Positions 23,005-26,100 of a stretch of DNA of 26,100 nucleotides are shown here, piece after piece. The position numbers and the translations under genes were made by a program. The DNA is taken from positions 1-26,100 of the forward strand of contig CAVKQI010000021.1 in assembly GCA_963658405.1 (NCBI GenBank), in the 5' to 3' direction. The DNA is from CAG-791 sp963658405 (GTDB lineage Bacteria; Bacillota; Clostridia; Lachnospirales; Lachnospiraceae). The notes under the pieces are model-generated. The model saw only the letters and a list, made by a program, of their open reading frames with translations. It was not told where the DNA came from and ran no database searches. The first letter of the stretch is position 1. Each line of letters opens with the position of its first letter.

Positions 23005-23883
23005 TTAGGCTTCCTCGCCGGCATTCTTTTTCTTGATATGCTGGCTGAGCATGTTGGCGCCGATGCTGAAGGCCAGCACCAGGATCATCAGGATGGCGGA
23101 GGAGCAGTTGGCCAGCGCCTTGTCCTGTCCGTTGACCTGCAGGTTCCAGATCTGGATGGAAAGGGTCTCGGCCGGCCGCAGTACATTGAAGGGACAGGTG
23201 GGGGAGGCCAGATTCCAGTTGCCCCAGCGCAGATCCGTGCCGGATCCGGTGGTATACAGAAGGGCTGCCGCCTCGCCGAAGCCTCTGCCGGCTGCCAGGA
23301 TGACGCCGGTCATGATCCTGGGAATGCAGGCCGGGATCAGCACATGGATGATGGACTGCCACTTGGTGGCGCCAAGACCCAGGCTGGCCTGGAGGTAACC
23401 GGCGGGCAGGCCCTTGATGGCATCCTCTGTGGTGGTGGTGATCAGGGGAAGGGTCAGGATGGAGACGGAGAGCGCGCCTGCCAGCAGGCTCTTTCCCATG
23501 CCCATAAAGACCAGGAATACCAGATAGCCGAACAGACCTACCACGATGGAAGGCAGAGACGAAAGGGTCTCGATGCACATCCGGATGAACCGGGTCAGCT
23601 TGCCCTGTTTGGCGTACATGGCCAGGTAGATGCCTGCGCCTACGCCTAAGGGTATGGAGACTAACAGGGAAATGAAGACCAGATACAGGGTATTAAAAAG
23701 CTGGTTGCCGATGCTGCCCTTTCTGGCGAAGCGGAACATCTCCGGGGTCGCCTGCAGCAGGCCGCCGATGATCACCTTGCCGGCAAAGCCGATGAGCAGG
23801 GCAAAGAAGGCAAAGGCGATGGCATAAAAGACACCGGTCATGAGCTTATCGATGCTGCGGGAGCGCTGGATTTTTGCGTTCAT
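23005..23883 (-). CDS. pstA: Phosphate ABC transporter permease PstA
   Basis: 292 residues with six predicted membrane helices; the second permease of the PstCA channel. Family marks: NTLYLVFISLLVSIPLGVGAGIYL, ETLSSLPSIVVGLFGYLVF, and the EAA-like coupling loop around GLPAGYLQASLGLGATKWQ with GRGFGEAAALLYTTG later. It starts within the pstC stop codon (ATGA overlap), showing tight coupling. The gene order pstS-pstC-pstA-pstB-phoU is the standard one. Confidence 0.97.
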   Translation of the reverse strand: MNAKIQRSRSIDKLMTGVFYAIAFAFFALLIGFAGKVIIGGLLQATPEMFRFARKGSIGNQLFNTLYLVFISLLVSIPLGVGAGIYLAMYAKQGKLTRFIRMCIETLSSLPSIVVGLFGYLVFLVFMGMGKSLLAGALSVSILTLPLITTTTEDAIKGLPAGYLQASLGLGATKWQSIIHVLIPACIPRIMTGVILAAGRGFGEAAALLYTTGSGTDLRWGNWNLASPTCPFNVLRPAETLSIQIWNLQVNGQDKALANCSSAILMILVLAFSIGANMLSQHIKKKNAGEEA

Positions 23884-24821
23884 GCCTTTTTATCCTCCTT
23901 TCCTTTCTGTGCTGTCTCTTTTTCCGGTCTCTGTGCCGACACCAGATGGATCAGGAAGATAAACAGCAGAGAGATCAGGAAAAGCAGCAGGGCCATACTC
24001 CACAGAGCGGACTTTAATTCGCCGCCCTCCATCGCATTGCCCATCTGAGCGGCGATCTCGGTGGTCAGGGATTTGGTGGTGGAGAAAATACTGGTAGGCA
24101 GCGCCGTGGTCTGTCCGATGACCATAGCCACAGCCAGCGCCTCGCCGAAGGCTCTGGCCAGGCCCATGATGATGCCGGTGATGACACCGGGCGCTGCGGC
24201 GGGAATGACGATGCGGTAGATGGTCTGCCATCTGGTGGAGCCAAGGCCGTAGGCTGCCATGCGGCAGTCCTTGGAGACAGCCCGCAGGGCATCCGCCGAC
24301 ACGCTGGTGATGGTGGGGAAGATCATGACCGCCAGCACCATGCCGGCTGCCAGAATGGAATGACCCACCTGTCTGTGAAATACATTTTTTATAAAGGGCA
24401 CGAGAACGGTCAGACCTACCCAGCCATAGACCACGGAGGGAATGCCCGCAAAGATCTCTACCACCGGTCTGTAGAATTTCTCACCGAACTTCGGAGAGAT
24501 CTCTGTGATGAAAATAGCGGATCCCAGTGAAAAGGGAGTGGAGATCAGCAGTGCCAGACCGCAGGTGGCCAGAGAGCCCACGATGAAGATCAGGGCACCG
24601 GCTGCTCCGCCGCCTGCCGCGCCGTCCACCGGGGACCAGTCCGCACTTCCCAGGAATTCAAACAGGCTGTGTCCGAATACCAGGAAGGTACCTGAGCCTT
24701 TGTAAATCAGGAACGCGCCAATGACGATAGTCAGAAAGATCACGAACAGTCCGCAGACTGTCATGAGTTCTCTCCAGAAATATTCCTTGGCGAACATATT
24801 CCTTTCTGTTGTTTTTTCCAT
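23880..24821 (-). CDS. pstC: Phosphate ABC transporter permease PstC
   Basis: 313 residues, six predicted membrane helices; the first permease of the phosphate channel. Family marks: FLVFGHSLFEFLGSADWSPV in the first periplasm-facing loop, EIFAGIPSVVYGWVGLTVLVP, SKDCRMAAYGLGSTRWQT (coupling loop) and GLARAFGEALAVAMVIGQT. The start MEKTTERNMF at 24821 has GGAGG 9 nt upstream; the in-frame ATG at 24839 precedes that ribosome binding site and is rejected. A stable hairpin lies in the 150 nt between pstS and this gene. Confidence 0.96.
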   Translation of the reverse strand: MEKTTERNMFAKEYFWRELMTVCGLFVIFLTIVIGAFLIYKGSGTFLVFGHSLFEFLGSADWSPVDGAAGGGAAGALIFIVGSLATCGLALLISTPFSLGSAIFITEISPKFGEKFYRPVVEIFAGIPSVVYGWVGLTVLVPFIKNVFHRQVGHSILAAGMVLAVMIFPTITSVSADALRAVSKDCRMAAYGLGSTRWQTIYRIVIPAAAPGVITGIIMGLARAFGEALAVAMVIGQTTALPTSIFSTTKSLTTEIAAQMGNAMEGGELKSALWSMALLLFLISLLFIFLIHLVSAQRPEKETAQKGKEDKKA

Positions 24822-24861
24822 GAATGATTTCCTCCGCATGGAATGTGGCTTTCTATTTCAG

Positions 24862-24900
24862 AAACGGGCGGACTCGGCTTTCGCTTCTGTCCGCCCGCTT
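24862..24900 (-). terminator. Hairpin between pstS and pstC, probable partial terminator
   Basis: A 12-bp stem (minus-strand AAGCGGGCGGAC with GTCCGCCCGTTT, one G-U pair) with a 15-nt loop is followed only by a short CTG after the UUU. Such weak terminators after pstS are a common way to make more binding protein than permease. An RNase-blocking 3' end is equally possible. Confidence 0.6.
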
Positions 24901-24971
24901 CCTTACTTGATAGGAGTTATGAAGAATTATTACAGGAGTTATTGAAAGGATTTTCGACAGATCTCTTTTTC

Positions 24972-25964
24972 TTAGTGCTCCAGGCTGCTCATCTTGGCTG
25001 CAACGCCATAGCCCAGCTCCTCGGTGTGGGAGTTGAAATCTGCATCGGACATGATGTAGTCAAGGAATGCCTTGTTGACTTCATCAGGCTCGCCCTTGGT
25101 ATACATGTGCTCTGCCGTCCATACCGGATAAGTGCCGTTGTAGGTGTTCTCCAGAGTGGGCTCTACACCGTCGATGGCGATGGTGGATACGCCTGTGTCA
25201 GAACCGGTCAGGTAGGAAAGTGCTACATAGCCGATCGCGCCCTTGGTATCCTTTACGTTCTGAAGAAGGACACCGGAATCATCGGTTTCCATGGAGGCAT
25301 TGGATGCTTCCTCATTGCCGTCCAGTGCATACTTCTGGAAGGTTGCACGGGTGCCGGAAGAGGTAGGACGGGTCACCAGAACGATGTCCTCATCGGGGCC
25401 GCCCACTTCGCTCCAGTTGGTGGTCTTGCCGGTGAAGATGGAGATCAGCTGCTCCTTGGTCAGATCGGTCACGCCTGCCTCTGCTACATCGGGATTTACG
25501 ATAGCAGCCATGGTAACGATGCAAACCTGATGGTCTACCAGGTCAGCGGCCTGATCAGCTTCCAGCTTGTCCTCGGCTGCCACATCGGAATCACCGATGG
25601 TAACGGTGCCCTCTGCTACCTGCTTTAAGCCCTCGCCGGAACCGCCTGCATCTACGGTGATGGAAACATCGGGATATTTGGAAATGAACAGATCAGCAGC
25701 TTCGTCTACCAGAGGCTTTAATGCGGAAGAGCCTGCTGCGGTGATGGTGCCGGTGAGATCTGCAGCTGCCTCGTCGGAAGCTTCTGTGCTCTCCTCTGCT
25801 GCAGCATCGGTGGATTCCTCTGCTGCGCTCTCTTCGGTGGCTGCTGCCTCGGTGGAAGCGGTGTCTGTGCTTGCAGAAGAGCTGCCGCAGCCTGCCAGCA
25901 TAACGCCGGCCATGGTCAATGCCGCTGTCAGAGCGATCATCTTGGATACTACGTTCTTTTTCAT
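24972..25964 (-). CDS. pstS: Phosphate-binding lipoprotein PstS
   Basis: 330 residues. Lipoprotein signal with lipobox LAGC, C26 acylated, so it is anchored outside the membrane and delivers phosphate to PstCA. After the lipobox comes an Ala/Ser/Thr/Glu-rich linker (about 27-72) and then the type 2 periplasmic-binding fold: ITAAGSSALKPLVDEAADLF, VDAGGSGEGLKQV, TIGDSDVAAE and the phosphate loop TRPTSSGTRATFQKYAL. The start MKKNVVSKMI at 25964 has AAGGAG about 6 nt upstream; the in-frame ATG at 26057 would put 31 non-signal residues before the leader and is rejected. First gene of the pst operon, behind Pho-type boxes. Confidence 0.97.
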   Translation of the reverse strand: MKKNVVSKMIALTAALTMAGVMLAGCGSSSASTDTASTEAAATEESAAEESTDAAAEESTEASDEAAADLTGTITAAGSSALKPLVDEAADLFISKYPDVSITVDAGGSGEGLKQVAEGTVTIGDSDVAAEDKLEADQAADLVDHQVCIVTMAAIVNPDVAEAGVTDLTKEQLISIFTGKTTNWSEVGGPDEDIVLVTRPTSSGTRATFQKYALDGNEEASNASMETDDSGVLLQNVKDTKGAIGYVALSYLTGSDTGVSTIAIDGVEPTLENTYNGTYPVWTAEHMYTKGEPDEVNKAFLDYIMSDADFNSHTEELGYGVAAKMSSLEH

Positions 25965-26022
25965 AATGTACTCCTTCTGAACCTTTTTTGAAATGAAACT
26001 GTCTTCGTTTCGGTACACCCCG

Positions 26023-26088
26023 ATTCTATGCCAACCTCCTTTTTGCTGATAGCACACAAAAGTAAGATGTACGTAAAAAGGAGGTAAA
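26023..26088 (-). promoter_or_regulatory. Pho-box promoter of the pst operon
   Basis: On the minus strand TTTACC (26083-26088), TTTACG (26072-26077) and CTTACT (26061-26066) repeat every 11 bp (hexamer plus 5). A weaker GTGCTA (26050-26055) follows in register. PhoP boxes of Firmicutes are TT(A/T)ACA-like hexamers with the same 11-bp spacing. A TAGAAT -10 (26023-26028) lies 21 nt downstream of the last repeat, with no -35 between, as expected for an activated promoter. Confidence 0.72.
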
Positions 26089-26100
26089 GTGGCTTGCCGG

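Noticed and set aside
26034..26044. AAAAAGGAGGT (minus strand) as a ribosome binding site for a longer PstS or a leader peptide
   Set aside because: No suitable start codon follows at the right distance, and PstS has a clear signal peptide with its own ribosome binding site downstream.
1..26100. tRNA, rRNA, CRISPR array, insertion sequence or prophage
   Set aside because: No cloverleaf-like sequences, regularly spaced repeats, transposase or phage genes were seen; the repeats found are the hairpin elements and the short 13-bp array.

Overview
The window looks like a chromosomal segment of a GC-rich Clostridia member, most likely a gut Lachnospiraceae. The evidence is the set of protein families, strong AGGAGG-type ribosome binding sites, PhoP-style 11-bp box spacing and low-GC-Gram-positive-type gene neighbourhoods. 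This placement is inference; there is no rRNA or tRNA in the window. Nearly every gene is on the minus strand. The exception is the GH31 glycosidase at 1966-4374. A run of 119 N at 18899-19017 is an assembly gap.

Layout. 1-1526 (-): 5' part of a type I restriction subunit HsdR, A/T-richer than its neighbours and cut by the window edge. 1858-4374 (+): a GH31 alpha-glycosidase with its own promoter and a LacI/CcpA-type palindromic operator, closed by a bidirectional terminator. 4626-8931 (-): MurG, a small TSCPD-domain protein, an SMR multidrug exporter and the RNA-binding protein Tex. 9003-13972 (-): a heterodimeric ABC exporter (two half-transporters) preceded by a MATE exporter. 14132-16624 (-): an M19 dipeptidase behind nicotinate phosphoribosyltransferase, the latter with a palindromic operator. 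16784-26088 (-): a complete phosphate module, in transcription order Pho-box promoter, pstS, pstC, pstA, pstB, phoU, a Na/Pi cotransporter with a PhoU-like tail, the N gap, an OmpR-family response regulator and its histidine kinase.

How the genes work together. PstSCAB imports phosphate at high affinity. PhoU and the kinase/regulator pair would report phosphate sufficiency, and the regulator would act at direct repeats upstream of pstS. The NptA-like protein adds a second phosphate path with a built-in PhoU domain. The MATE, ABC and SMR genes are a local concentration of drug/metabolite efflux.

The most interesting signal is non-coding. Several minus-strand genes (SMR, phoU, the response regulator and, more distantly, pstB and the TSCPD gene) are preceded by GC-rich hairpins placed immediately 5' of the Shine-Dalgarno sequence. 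Two copies (6530-6625 and 21890-21988) share three successive hairpins. The arm sequences differ but compensate, while the middle hairpin keeps the same interior (T-CGC-GAAG-GCG). A third copy runs into the N gap. These look like a family of structured leader or miniature repetitive elements that I cannot match to a family I know.
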